Assembly (NCBI GenBank): GCA_963675435.1
Contig: OY776216.1
Coordinates: forward strand, 4,278,001-4,342,000
DNA from: Saccharicrinis sp963675435
Lineage (GTDB): Bacteria; Bacteroidota; Bacteroidia; Bacteroidales; Marinilabiliaceae
Direction of reading: 5' to 3'
Length of the DNA: 64,000 bases
A model generated the notes under the pieces. It was not told the origin of the DNA and searched no databases. It worked only from the letters and a program-made list of their open reading frames with translations. A program made the translations under genes and the position numbers. Shown piece by piece: positions 38,486-47,646 of the stretch. Within the stretch, counting starts at the first letter, position 1. Every line of letters starts with the position of its first letter.

Positions 38486-38569
38486 AAATACGATTAATTC
38501 TTTGGGCCTCTTAAGCCTGTTTTTAGGTTGCTATATTAAAGTAGCTGCGTTCTTTTAAATCTTTTAATT

Positions 38570-39538
38570 ATGAATAAAAATAATCATTTTATTGGTATCG
38601 ACATCTCCAAAAAAGTATTTGTTGTCTGGAGTTCTGAATTGGGACATAAACAGTTTACAAATAATAATGAAGGATTTAATAAGTTTCTACTGTTACTGGA
38701 TGCCAAGAGCTGGTGTGTCATGGAATATACAGGATGTTATTATAACCAACTAGCTCTATTTTTATTTGAAAATGAAATTGCTGTTTCTGTTATAAATCCG
38801 CTTGTAATCAAGCGCTACATTCAAATGAAGCTCCAACACAATAAAACAGATAAAAGTGATGCTAAAATGATTGTTAAGTATGCTCAGGAACAAAAGCTGA
38901 ACCTGTGGCATCCATTACCTGAGTACATAGAACATTGTAAAGATTTACACACTACCATTAGCTTGTATTTTAAACAAAGTACAGCTCTAAAAAATAAATT
39001 ACATAGCTTTGTGGATAAAGGTATTAAAGGTAAAGTTATTACTTCATTAAAGCGTCAAATCCGCCAAATTGAAGCTGAAATTAAACTACTTGAACAAGAA
39101 TTAGAAGATACTATTAAAAAGCATGAACAACAGTTGTTAGCTAATCTTTTATCAATTCCTGGGATAGGTAAAAAAACAGCCATAATGCTGATAGTTTGTA
39201 CAAATGGCTTCAAAACATTTGAAAACAACCGACAGCTTTCTGCTTTTCTTGGATTATCTCCGGTCATTTTCACTTCAGGATCCAGTGTAAGAGGAAAGTC
39301 CAGAATATCTAAAAAAGGGAATCCTTTGATTCGTAAGCTCTTGTTTATGTACAGTTTTACGGCATGTACCAGAAACCCACAATGTAAAGCGCTTTTTGAC
39401 AGACTGGTAGCTAAAGGCAAATCAAAAAAATTAGCCTTAATTGCGGTCTCTAACAAACTGTTAGCCCAGTCAATGGGGATTGCAAAATCAGGCTTAAAAT
39501 ATGATCCAAATTTTAAGTCTGTTTTGGCTTCCCAATAA
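38570..39538 (+). CDS. IS110-family transposase (DEDD recombinase)
   Basis: 322 residues. The N-terminal RuvC-like domain starts FIGIDISKKVF (first Asp), with MEYTGCY and KTDKSDAKMI supplying further acidic residues. The C-terminal Tnp20 domain has LLSIPGIGKKTAIMLI and GLSPVIFTSGSSVRGKSRISKKGNP with the family serine. It is full-length and uninterrupted, so the element may be active. IS110 members lack terminal inverted repeats, so I give no element borders. Confidence 0.9.
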   Translation: MNKNNHFIGIDISKKVFVVWSSELGHKQFTNNNEGFNKFLLLLDAKSWCVMEYTGCYYNQLALFLFENEIAVSVINPLVIKRYIQMKLQHNKTDKSDAKMIVKYAQEQKLNLWHPLPEYIEHCKDLHTTISLYFKQSTALKNKLHSFVDKGIKGKVITSLKRQIRQIEAEIKLLEQELEDTIKKHEQQLLANLLSIPGIGKKTAIMLIVCTNGFKTFENNRQLSAFLGLSPVIFTSGSSVRGKSRISKKGNPLIRKLLFMYSFTACTRNPQCKALFDRLVAKGKSKKLALIAVSNKLLAQSMGIAKSGLKYDPNFKSVLASQ

Positions 39539-39602
39539 TTTTTCTTTTTGTTTTTTGCCTCCCAAAACAATTAGGTAATTCAAAGGGAAAAATTATGCCT
39601 TT

Positions 39603-40313
39603 TTATTTGGTTTTTACCTTAGTTCTTTGTTGTATTGCGTTATTTCTTTCTTGCTCTTCATAAATACTCAATAATATATCCCAATTAATTTCAACAAAAT
39701 TGGAAACCCTTTCGTATAAATTTCTAATTCGTTCTTCTCGGTATGTTGAAGAAATATTTGACAATCTCTCAATCAAGAAAAAAGCTTCTTCATTAGTATA
39801 AGCCCTTTCCTCTTTATTTGGGAAAAAGTATATTGTTGCTGAAATAATCCCATTTATTCTTTTTTCCAATCTGACTGATGTCAAGTAAAATGCAAGAATA
39901 TCAGTCTTTGAGAATTGCTTTTCACACCAAATAGATAGAAGTACCTCAATTACTTTTCTGCATATAAGATTCTGGTTTGATGGTATTAGCAAGGTTCTGC
40001 ATAACTGCATTGTAATTGTTGAACCTCCACTTTTTAATAATCCTCTTTTTTTACGATATCTTTTTGAAAGACTTAACACAGAGCGTCCTATTGATTTAAA
40101 ATCAATTCCTTTATGCTTATAAAATCTAGAATCTTCTATTTCAATTAATATCTGTTCAACATTATGCGTTTTATATTTCAATCTATACTTTTCATTTACA
40201 GACAACTTTGAACGATATAATACATATTCAAAATCTTTAATCAGCTTTATTCTAAGTAGTTTTGAAATATTCTTAACAGTCAAAAGATAAAATGATTCAT
40301 GAGTTTCATTCAA
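39603..40313 (-). CDS. Orphan GT51-type peptidoglycan glycosyltransferase domain protein
   Basis: 236 residues with three GT51 motifs: EDSRFYKHKGID near residue 59 (catalytic Glu), GGSTITMQL near 94 and RKVIE near 118; YLTSVRLEKRINGIISA resembles the family's YLN..G.G.yGI.A block. There is no N-terminal membrane anchor and no transpeptidase domain, unlike usual monofunctional transglycosylases. It could polymerise lipid II only if membrane-associated by other means. It may be degenerate or serve another role. Confidence 0.65.
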   Translation of the reverse strand: MNETHESFYLLTVKNISKLLRIKLIKDFEYVLYRSKLSVNEKYRLKYKTHNVEQILIEIEDSRFYKHKGIDFKSIGRSVLSLSKRYRKKRGLLKSGGSTITMQLCRTLLIPSNQNLICRKVIEVLLSIWCEKQFSKTDILAFYLTSVRLEKRINGIISATIYFFPNKEERAYTNEEAFFLIERLSNISSTYREERIRNLYERVSNFVEINWDILLSIYEEQERNNAIQQRTKVKTK

Positions 40314-40413
40314 TTGTATTCGAAATACTAAAGCGTAAAAAATAGTAATGAGAATATTAATTACTGATGTTTCCCATGTTATTTAAGCTGCATTTGAAAG
40401 CTGCATTTCTATT

Positions 40414-40441
40414 AGCCTGAAGATTTTATTGTCCTCAGGCT
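40414..40441 (+). terminator. Stem-loop with T-run
   Basis: AGCCTGA and TCAGGCT enclose a 14-base loop, followed on the plus strand by TATTTTTTAT. No plus-strand gene ends here, so it may insulate the orphan GT51 gene from the IS to its right. Confidence 0.5.
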
Positions 40442-40478
40442 TATTTTTTATCAGATTGGTAATTAGTTCAGTGAACCA

Positions 40479-41005
40479 CCTCGGGGCAAGCCCAGAGGCA
40501 TCGTTCACTCAGAACAGCTTAAGCTGTTCTCCGCCACCTTTCAGTTGACGGTATTCATCTTGTTTTCCTTGGTTTTTCACATAATTAGCAATCATATTTT
40601 CCGTTCCATATTGACCTACAGTATTAGTATAATAGCCTTTGCCAAAGAATTCACCTCCCCATAGCTTCTTTTTCACCTCTGGGCATTGACGAAATACTTC
40701 TCGTGCCAAAATACTTTTTACAGTCCTTACTATTTTTGTAACACTATAATCCGGAACTGATTGGATTAGAAAATGAATATGATCTAAATCTGTTCCTATT
40801 TCAAGAAAATGAATATCATAACGCAACTCTATTTCTTCACAAACTTCTCTAATCACCTTATCTACATCCGCGTCAATAACAATTCGTCGATATTTTATCG
40901 CACAAACTATATGGTAAAGCAAAACTGTTACATTATGACTCTTATGTATTTCTTTACTATCTCTAGACATCGAGTCTAAAGATAGTAATTACGAGGCAAG
41001 CCTCG
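40479..41005 (-). mobile_element. IS200/IS605-type element with terminal hairpins
   Basis: The TnpA gene is bracketed by subterminal hairpins: CCTCGGGG/CCCAGAGG at 40479-40498 and CGAGGC-AA-GCCTCG at 40992-41005. This is the layout of TnpA-only elements, in which hairpins are bound and ends cut as single strands. Exact cleavage sites not assigned. Confidence 0.7.
40509..40970 (-). CDS. tnpA: IS200/IS605-family transposase TnpA (Y1 HUH)
   Basis: 153 residues. The HUH motif is in DLDHIHFLIQ near residue 66 and the catalytic tyrosine in a helix with YYTNTVGQYG near residue 115-125. It acts as a dimer cutting single-stranded ends. No TnpB is present. The last codons lie in a perfect 20-bp palindrome at 40511-40530. 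Confidence 0.9.
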   Translation of the reverse strand: MSRDSKEIHKSHNVTVLLYHIVCAIKYRRIVIDADVDKVIREVCEEIELRYDIHFLEIGTDLDHIHFLIQSVPDYSVTKIVRTVKSILAREVFRQCPEVKKKLWGGEFFGKGYYTNTVGQYGTENMIANYVKNQGKQDEYRQLKGGGEQLKLF

Positions 41006-41046
41006 AGGAATTTAACCTCTGTTAGATTAAAGATAAGTATGATAGT

Positions 41047-41574
41047 GTGAATTTATACTTTCAGGATGAAAGTAGATTTGGATTAATGACGCACACAGGC
41101 AGGTGTTTAACAGCAAAGGGAGTTAAGCCAATTGTTCGTTATCAACATGCCTTTAAAAACACTTACTTATATGGTAGTTTCTCCCCTATAGACGGTGATG
41201 CTTTTGTTTATGAAATAGAAGGAACCACAAGCGAAATATTTTACAAATATTTGGTTGAATTCTCAAAACATAAACCTAAAGAACTCAAGGTCATCATTAT
41301 TGACAATGCAGGATTCCACTCTTTACAGCAATATGATATTCCTGAAAATATAAAACTAATACGCATACCACCATACAGTCCAGAACTTAATCCATCTGAA
41401 AAGATATGGCATTACATAAAACAAAAATTTAAAAACAAAGTGTTTGAAAAACTATCAAATGTCAAAAAATGGTTACATGACTTTGTCCAGAATGAATTAA
41501 AACCAGAAACAATAATGTCAATCACTCATAATGAATTATACAATGATGCCTTTGTCAATCATCTTGTAATTTAA
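41047..41574 (+). pseudogene. IS630-family transposase, C-terminal DDE part
   Basis: 175 residues from a GTG: FQDESRFGL (first Asp), VIIIDNAGFH (second Asp) and RIPPYSPELNPSEKIWHYIK (Glu) form the complete IS630 DDE core. The N-terminal helix-turn-helix half is missing; the IS200/IS605 element abuts upstream and no matching N-terminal half is seen beyond it. It is a 5'-truncated transposase. Confidence 0.75.
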
Positions 41575-41599
41575 TTGGTATTAGACAATCAAATGATCA

Positions 41600-41662
41600 A
41601 ATATTATAAATACCGCAAACCAATGTATCCGCACCCTTATTTATTCCAGCGTCTTATACACC
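41600..41662 (+). other. Left-most attC-like remnant / core of cassette 0
   Basis: TTATACACC at 41654-41662 is the exact inverse of GGTGTATAA at 43712-43720, the pairing expected between a cassette's start and its R'' box. The DNA before it (ACCCTTATTTATTCCAG) resembles one arm of the attC at 45769 but the partner arm has been lost next to the IS630 remnant. Confidence 0.4.
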
Positions 41663-41717
41663 GAAATTTCTTTCAGGAAACAATTTTACTTTAAATCTGG
41701 CTTTATACTTAAACAAC

Positions 41718-41750
41718 AAACCACCTTAACACAAAGAGTTAAAGTGGTTT
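41718..41750 (-). terminator. Stem-loop after the 41765 gene
   Basis: AAACCACCTTAAC and GTTAAAGTGGTTT form a 13-bp stem with one mismatch directly downstream of the minus-strand gene. Candidate terminator; weak T-run. Confidence 0.5.
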
Positions 41751-41764
41751 TAAGCTATTATTTT

Positions 41765-42244
41765 CTATTCCTGAGTTGCTGTATCAAAATAATCAACTTC
41801 TCTAATTTGTAAACTATCTTTGGTAGAAAATTTTTCATCAATGATATAAATGTGTTTTGCAGCCCGAGCCATCCAATCAATTACAAACCATGAATGCGCC
41901 TCTATCCATTCAAAGTCTATAACCAATGCAAGCTCTCTAAACATCAAGTTTGATTTAAACTCAGTTTTTAACATTTTCACTGTTCTATGTGCCTTTGTAA
42001 TACTACCTTTTACATATTCTTTTGTAAACGGATGGTGTAAAAACATCAATTGACTTTCAAATTGCTTTTCAGGAACTGTTTTATATATAACATAAGACAC
42101 TTGCTTCCCACCTATACAATTTGAATTATCCCATACTGATGTATCACAGATTTCTTTTTTTCTGGTATCAATTTTTACATATATGTTTTGTGAAATGGCA
42201 CAAAAGTTAATATTGATGAAAACAATTAATAATAAATATTTCAT
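41765..42244 (-). CDS. Secreted hypothetical protein (cassette 0)
   Basis: 159 residues with a signal peptide (MKYLLLIVFININFCAISQ). No known domain recognised; the mature part has two cysteines near residues 33 and 43. It follows the HExxH lipoprotein gene by 57 bases on the same strand, so both probably travel in one cassette and may act together. Confidence 0.55.
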   Translation of the reverse strand: MKYLLLIVFININFCAISQNIYVKIDTRKKEICDTSVWDNSNCIGGKQVSYVIYKTVPEKQFESQLMFLHHPFTKEYVKGSITKAHRTVKMLKTEFKSNLMFRELALVIDFEWIEAHSWFVIDWMARAAKHIYIIDEKFSTKDSLQIREVDYFDTATQE

Positions 42245-42301
42245 GATGTTATTTTTTATCTATATATTTCATTCTTAATAGCGGTGCCAATATATCTGAA
42301 T

Positions 42302-43633
42302 CTATTCAAAGGGACAATCTTTTGTTAACATACTTATGACATATTGATGTATAGCATCATACTTTACTCCATTTTCTTGATAGAATTTTGCCCCTGCTAT
42401 AGTTTTGTTATGATCTTTACCTAATAAACCTTGCCAAGCCAAACAAGTAAACATCAAATCTCTATCGTTGCCATATTCTACATCATTTACATAATTTTCG
42501 AATCGGGTTCGTTTTGCTTCATCCCAATTATTGTAAATTTTTTCAAGCCCTTCCTTCATATATTTTATATAATTATCTGCCATCCAATTATGTTGGGTTT
42601 CATTAGGATGAGAGAGCTTGTATTTATCCCAAGTCTTAATAAAATCTCCTTCCCCTAATGAATTATATAAATTGGGGTCCTTATACATAGCGAATAAATG
42701 CGCATGAAATGTTTCATGCAAAAGGGTACGAGCTGTTTCCAAAAAAGATTGACCGTTCATCCTATCTTGAGAAAGTATTATTGTAGCTATAAAACTACCG
42801 TCAGTTTGTTGTTTAAATTTACACACTCCATTAATTTCTTTGCCCGAAGTTGAACTTATTACTTTGTCTTCTACCTTATAAACAATATCAATATTCGATT
42901 TGTCGAGTTTAAATCCATCTAATAATTTATTTAAAATTGATGTAGCCCCTCCTTTTTCTAATTCTTCTTTTAAACAGTCTGCCTTTGTGTTTTTAAAGCT
43001 TCCATCTTCAATAACAACAGGAATTGGAAAGGTTCTATTGCCACTACTATTGCTACTGCCACTGCCTCCTCCATGATAATATACAAACCTATTATTTCCA
43101 ACGTTGAATACATAAGGGTTATCTACCCATACTCGCTCATATCTATATTTATATGTAGTGTTCGTATATTCATAAACAGCATAACCATCAGCTTCGTATA
43201 CCTTATACCAATCTGTTGCTTGCTCAAAAATTTCATATAAAAACTGTCCTCCGCCTCCATTTTTGTCATTGGGATTATCTCCATCAGTAGCAGTTACTGC
43301 CATCATCTGCATATTTGCAGGGCGACTTTTTAAACTGTTTTCTGCATCAGTTACAGTTAATAGTTTTTTATCTTGCAACTTGTAAATACCTTCATCTATT
43401 TTTGTATTCAGGTAGCCATAATTTACTCTAATATATTTAAATAACTCTTCAGAAATACCATTATCTGAGGCTGTAATGTTAGAGAGATCGTACTTTCCTT
43501 CCGTAATTATGCATGCATCAACAATCATTGTTTGGGCTTTATCAATAGTCTCTCGTTCTACTGCATTTAAACCATCTGAAAAATCGACTCTCATCTCATC
43601 GATATTCGTTTCTAAGTCTTTACCCCTTTTCAC
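42302..43633 (-). CDS. HExxH putative metallopeptidase, lipoprotein signal out of frame
   Basis: 443 residues in the open frame. LLHETFHAHLF near residue 307 is a zincin-type HExxH motif, and a Gly/Ser linker lies near residue 190. The frame begins at a GTG with no export signal. One frame over, starting at 43691, MKTKMRQWIFLILTITILSCEKG is a complete lipoprotein signal ending in a stop. Removing one G from the GGGG run at about 43623-43626 would join them (SCEKGKDLETN). So the gene is a lipoprotein peptidase, either frameshifted or carrying a sequencing error. Family not recognised. Confidence 0.6.
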   Translation of the reverse strand: MKRGKDLETNIDEMRVDFSDGLNAVERETIDKAQTMIVDACIITEGKYDLSNITASDNGISEELFKYIRVNYGYLNTKIDEGIYKLQDKKLLTVTDAENSLKSRPANMQMMAVTATDGDNPNDKNGGGGQFLYEIFEQATDWYKVYEADGYAVYEYTNTTYKYRYERVWVDNPYVFNVGNNRFVYYHGGGSGSSNSSGNRTFPIPVVIEDGSFKNTKADCLKEELEKGGATSILNKLLDGFKLDKSNIDIVYKVEDKVISSTSGKEINGVCKFKQQTDGSFIATIILSQDRMNGQSFLETARTLLHETFHAHLFAMYKDPNLYNSLGEGDFIKTWDKYKLSHPNETQHNWMADNYIKYMKEGLEKIYNNWDEAKRTRFENYVNDVEYGNDRDLMFTCLAWQGLLGKDHNKTIAGAKFYQENGVKYDAIHQYVISMLTKDCPFE

Positions 43634-43720
43634 AACTTAATATTGTGATTGTTAAAATTAAAAAAATCCATTGTCTCATTTTTGTCTTCATAACTTGTCT
43701 GTTCTTTTTTTGGTGTATAA

Positions 43721-45768
43721 TCGGGATAGAATAGTGGATTACTCCACCTATCCCCCCGCAGATCCGGACGTACAGAATTCCCGTATCCGGCTCCTCAGTT
43801 AATATGTTTAATTATCTGGTGCATGAATTTAAACATTATAATGAATTATTCTAGGTTTCGGGAGCTTAAAATATTTCAATAACTCCCAGTACCCTTTCCA
43901 CGTGTAGCTTTTGCGTTGACTCCTTCGGTTAAGCCATTTAAACCAAGCATATAGTGTTATTTGATATATTCGGTTTAGACTAACGAAGTTACCTCTGATG
44001 CCAAAATATTGATACAATCCCCGAAGTTTAGATTTTAGTATTTTACTCTGATCTTTTAGCTTCTCATGTTTATGTATCCTGCAAGTATCCTTTATGTTTT
44101 GAAGGATGGCCTGCATTTTCTTTTGACGTGTTTTTCGCTTCACTACCCAATTGCCTCTTTGGCTTTTGCTCCAATAATGTGTAAATCCTAGAAAATCAAA
44201 GGTGGGTGGTTTAGTTTTTCCTTCTGGTGAAAATCTAATGAGCTTACTCTTTTCTGCATGAATGGTTAATCCATATTTATTCATTCGCTTGGGAAGTGTG
44301 TTATTTACCCGCTGAGCATCTTCTGCATACTCAAATCCAATGATAAAATCATCGGCATAGCGTATCAAAAATATTTCGCCTTTAAGCAAGGGACGTACTA
44401 TTTCATGTAACCATTTATCCAATGCATAATGCATATATACATTACAAAGCAATGGTGAAATAATATTTCCTTGCGGCGTGCCACGTTTGCTTATTTGCAA
44501 GCTTTTACCATCTACAACACCTGCTTTTAGCCATCTTTCAATCAATTGCAAAATACACTTATCTTTAATCCGTTGACTTATAAGTGATAATAATGTACTA
44601 TGTTCAAAGTTGTCGAAACAGCCCTGAATATCACAGTCCAGTATCCAATTAATATTGCGCTTCATACATTGATTGCGAAGGTTATTTAGTGCCTGATGGG
44701 CACTACGTTTGGCTCGGAATCCATAGGAAAAATCGTAAAAGTCTTGTTCAAATATCAAATTAAGTATATCTGTTACTGCTCTTTGTACAATCTTATCCTC
44801 GGTAGTACTTATCCCTAATGGGCGTTGCTTCCCATTGCCCTTGTCTATCCATACTCTGCGGATGTTTGGGGCAAAGTAAGATTTACTCTTTAACCTTGCT
44901 TGGAGATTTTCTATACGCAGTTGTAAGTTCAACTCATATTCTTCTGCATTAACTTCATCTATTCCACTCGCTGCTGTTTTCCGCAGTTTACGGAAACTAC
45001 TTAGCAAATATTCTTCCGTTAGATGATGCGCTAGTGAGGTAAAAACTTCGGTTGGACTTTCCTGCGCCTTGCGTTTTATACAACCAAATTTTGTTTGCCT
45101 GTTGGCGATTTCTCCGAGTAAATCCATGCTTTCTGTTTAGTTGAACCATATTAACTGACAATCCCCCTTCCCTCCTTCGGGTCGCTCAGATGGTACTTCC
45201 CCGATTTCATTGGTACTATGAGGCTGCTCTGACTTCTGTATGCCTTCTCTTTGACTCCGGTTGTCCCTTGTCGCTGATACCTGGTACACCATGTCATTTT
45301 CCTTGACTCTGTTAACATTGACATGGTTACGTTAACAGACTGGTGTTTCTTTTTGATGGTACACCCAAACCCCTTCTTGTCAGGAGCAATACAGATCTCC
45401 TAAGTTCCGAAGACTTCCCTTTGTATTCATGCCCTGCGCTTTGACCACGGTAGTTCTACAGCAGTAACCGTAAATATGCCACTGTAATTGCTGCCTTCCG
45501 GTAACCGTACACCGTCGGCTTAACTACAAATAAATACACTTTTTCGAGGCTGAATAACACGGCCTAAATACTCGCTTGCCGACTACTCTTCTGCTATCCT
45601 CACGGAATCACCCAGTCGGTTCGCTTTCATCCTGCTTACGGGCTTTGGATGAGATGGACTTGCACCATCTGGAAATCATTAGCAAATTTCAGTAAATTGA
45701 CTACTTCCCAATGCTTTCGGCTTACGAAGAAGTTTCCCTACAAATGGCCTTCTTCTCTTAGCGTACAC
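43721..45768 (-). mobile_element. Group II intron copy 1 (class C-like), inserted in an attC-like site
   Basis: About 2048 bases. The intron 5' end reads GTGTACGCTAAG on the minus strand (45768 downward). Domain V (GAGCCGGATACGG...GTACGTCCGGATC) lies near 43755-43795, and the 3' end is ...CTATCCCGAT near 43721. Borders are set by comparison with two other copies and are uncertain by 1-2 bases. The flanks are the R'' side (GTGTATAA) and spacer/stem (GGTTTGAATAAGGGG) of one attC, as known for group IIC-attC introns. Confidence 0.8.
43829..45127 (-). CDS. ltrA: Group II intron reverse transcriptase/maturase (intact copy)
   Basis: 432 residues: RT fingers-palm with GKQRPLGIST, DILNLIFEQDFYDFSYGFR, DCDIQGCFDNF (first catalytic Asp), RGTPQGNIISPLL and the active-site RYADDFIIGF near residue 237, followed by the maturase X domain ending KYFKLPKPRIIHYNV. 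No C-terminal HNH endonuclease, as in class C introns. The RT copies the intron during retrohoming and assists splicing. The only uninterrupted copy of three here. Confidence 0.92.
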   Translation of the reverse strand: MDLLGEIANRQTKFGCIKRKAQESPTEVFTSLAHHLTEEYLLSSFRKLRKTAASGIDEVNAEEYELNLQLRIENLQARLKSKSYFAPNIRRVWIDKGNGKQRPLGISTTEDKIVQRAVTDILNLIFEQDFYDFSYGFRAKRSAHQALNNLRNQCMKRNINWILDCDIQGCFDNFEHSTLLSLISQRIKDKCILQLIERWLKAGVVDGKSLQISKRGTPQGNIISPLLCNVYMHYALDKWLHEIVRPLLKGEIFLIRYADDFIIGFEYAEDAQRVNNTLPKRMNKYGLTIHAEKSKLIRFSPEGKTKPPTFDFLGFTHYWSKSQRGNWVVKRKTRQKKMQAILQNIKDTCRIHKHEKLKDQSKILKSKLRGLYQYFGIRGNFVSLNRIYQITLYAWFKWLNRRSQRKSYTWKGYWELLKYFKLPKPRIIHYNV

Positions 45769-45956
45769 GGTTTGAATAAGGGGTCGTAGGCTGATTTGAA
45801 AAGCTAAACCTCCGAAATCCCGCTTAGCAGAAGCTTTTGTTTTGGTTATAAATTTATCATTTCCACTAGCCGAAGCAAAAGCTTCGGCGAACTTATTAAA
45901 CGAGCAAAACTCCCAAATTTATGTTGACAGCCTATGCCCTTTATTTATTGTTGAAC
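45769..45956 (+). repeat. attC-like site A1 (main body; R'' side separated by intron copy 1)
   Basis: GAATAAGGGGTCGTAGGCTG just right of the intron pairs with CAGCCTATGCCCTTTATT at 45929-45946, with one extra base on the left arm, and ends in the core GTTGAAC (45950-45956). The R'' side GGTGTATAA lies at 43712-43720, beyond the intron. In the middle AGCAAAAGCTTCGGC-type repeats add structure. Confidence 0.65.
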
Positions 45957-46083
45957 TAAACCTCCTACGTCGGTAGACAAGGAGGTTTTGACTGTAAAAT
46001 ACCGCATCTTTGTATTTCAATTTTAATAAACTGATTAAAGATGAAAAAAAAGTTTAACAACACCAAAGAGTGTTGAGGCATTA

Positions 46084-46911
46084 TTGCACAATCTGCATGT
46101 AAGAATGGAAGTAGCGCATTTTTCTAATAGCTCAATTGCTAATTATATGCGTTCTACTAAGCTACTCTGCTTATTTTCCGGTAAGCTACCTGATGAGCTT
46201 TCGGAAATGGAAATATATGAGTTTCTGCTGTATCTTAAAAACGATCAAAAGCTGAGTCGGTCTACCATCAGAAATTACTTACAGGGGCTGCGTTTTATGT
46301 ATAAAAGCGTGTATAAGCGCATTGATATTATTTCTGATGTACCTTATCCTAAAGCCACAAAGTATCTACCCTTGATCCCTACCGGGAAAGAACTGCTGCA
46401 ATTATTTAATGCTGCCATAAGTCCAAAGCACAGACTATTACTAAAAGTTATTTATTCGGCTGGTTTGCGCAAAAGTGAGATTATCAACCTTAAAATTGAG
46501 CATCTCGATTTTAAAAACCATCGTATTTATATTAAAGACAGTAAAGGCAATAAAGACAGATACGCTGTTTTGGCCCAATCGCTTATTCCTGAAATAAAGC
46601 ACTATTTACATCAATTTAAACCGCAGGTATATTTATTTAATGGCAGGTATAAGGGTAAACCTTATAGCGACGAGGCTGTAAAGTGGGGTTTTCAATATGC
46701 TCTGGATAGGTCTGGCATTGAAAAGCACTTTACACCTCACTCTTTGAGACATGCTTTTGCTTCACACTTGTTGGCAATTGGCGTTGACATTGTGTCTATA
46801 CAAAAAATGATGGGGCACGATGATATCAGAACCACCATGGTATACCTGCAAATTAACAACAACCTAAAATCAAACCCTATGATTTCGCCTTTAGACAGGC
46901 TGCAACGATGA
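46084..46911 (+). CDS. Tyrosine recombinase (XerD-like), copy 1
   Basis: 275 residues in the open frame. SAM-like N-terminal core-binding domain, then catalytic residues in AGLRKSEI (Arg), TPHSLRHAFASHLL (His..Arg), GHDDIRTT (His) and MVYL (Tyr). The IntI-specific insertion between the Arg and His boxes is absent. The frame opens at a TTG, but the DNA before it reads SLTTPKSVEALLHNLHVRM, in frame, back to a run of eight A that follows an ATG at 46041 in another frame; slippage of one base would give the full protein. The stop overlaps the transposase start (ATGA). Confidence 0.85.
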   Translation: MHNLHVRMEVAHFSNSSIANYMRSTKLLCLFSGKLPDELSEMEIYEFLLYLKNDQKLSRSTIRNYLQGLRFMYKSVYKRIDIISDVPYPKATKYLPLIPTGKELLQLFNAAISPKHRLLLKVIYSAGLRKSEIINLKIEHLDFKNHRIYIKDSKGNKDRYAVLAQSLIPEIKHYLHQFKPQVYLFNGRYKGKPYSDEAVKWGFQYALDRSGIEKHFTPHSLRHAFASHLLAIGVDIVSIQKMMGHDDIRTTMVYLQINNNLKSNPMISPLDRLQR

Positions 46912-47612
46912 GATATAGTAAACCCATATTTGATATTGGTGCTATTATCAGGGATCATAAACACAGTGTGATTGAGGCCGGACATTTAAATGCGCATAAG
47001 AAAAAGGTGTTTACAAACCTGGGAAATTGCAGAACGGCTGCTCTAGGCTATCATCAGGATAAATGTAACAACTCAGAATGTGGTCATGAGCAATATTCAT
47101 ACAATAGTTGCAGAGACAGACACTGCCCTAAATGTAATGGTTTGAAAAAGGAAAGGTGGCTGATAGATCGAGAATCGGATCTTTTACCCATCAAATATTT
47201 TCATGTGGTATTTACCGTTCCCGAACAGCTAAATCCTTTGTTTATAGATCATCCCAGAGATATGTACAATGTACTCTTTAGGGCAGCATGGGATACCATT
47301 AAACAGTTTGCTCTGGATTATAAACATTTGGGCGCTCAAACCGGTATGATTGCCATTTTGCATACCTGGGGACAAAACCTGGTTTTTCATCCACATGTAC
47401 ATTGCATTGTGCCGGGCGGTGGTTTAACCCCTCAAAACAAATGGAAAAATACCAAAAGTAAAGGTAAGTTTTTATATCCTGTTAAAGCCTTAAGTGCTGT
47501 TTTTAGAGGTAAGTTTTGCGATTACCTGATGGACTTACACAATAAGGGAACCATTACTTTAAAAACTACTTTTGAACCAGAGCGTAAATACCTGCGTATC
47601 CATTCGGCGTAG
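46908..47612 (+). pseudogene. IS91-family transposase, N-terminal part (split by IS66)
   Basis: The first ~227 codons match copy 2: zinc-binding CRTAALGYHQDKCNNSECG, then CRDRHCPKC, HVVFTVPEQL and the HUH motif FHPHVHCIVPGG. Identity ends at the TSD ATACCTGC (47588-47595), after which IS66 adds RIHSA and a stop. The Y-containing C-terminal part lies at 50177. Confidence 0.85.
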
Positions 47613-47646
47613 AGCATATTGTGACCTCATTTTTTGATTCCTAGCT

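Noticed and set aside
43829..45127. Diversity-generating retroelement or retron RT
   Set aside because: The protein has a maturase domain, and the flanking DNA contains a domain V with matching intron ends in three copies; no variable/template repeat or msr-msd was found.
46084..46911. Calling the tyrosine recombinase an integron integrase (IntI)
   Set aside because: The extra helix region typical of IntI between the catalytic Arg box and the His-x-x-Arg box is missing; the protein looks XerD-like. A recombinase next to an IS91 transposase is known from IS91 elements outside integrons.
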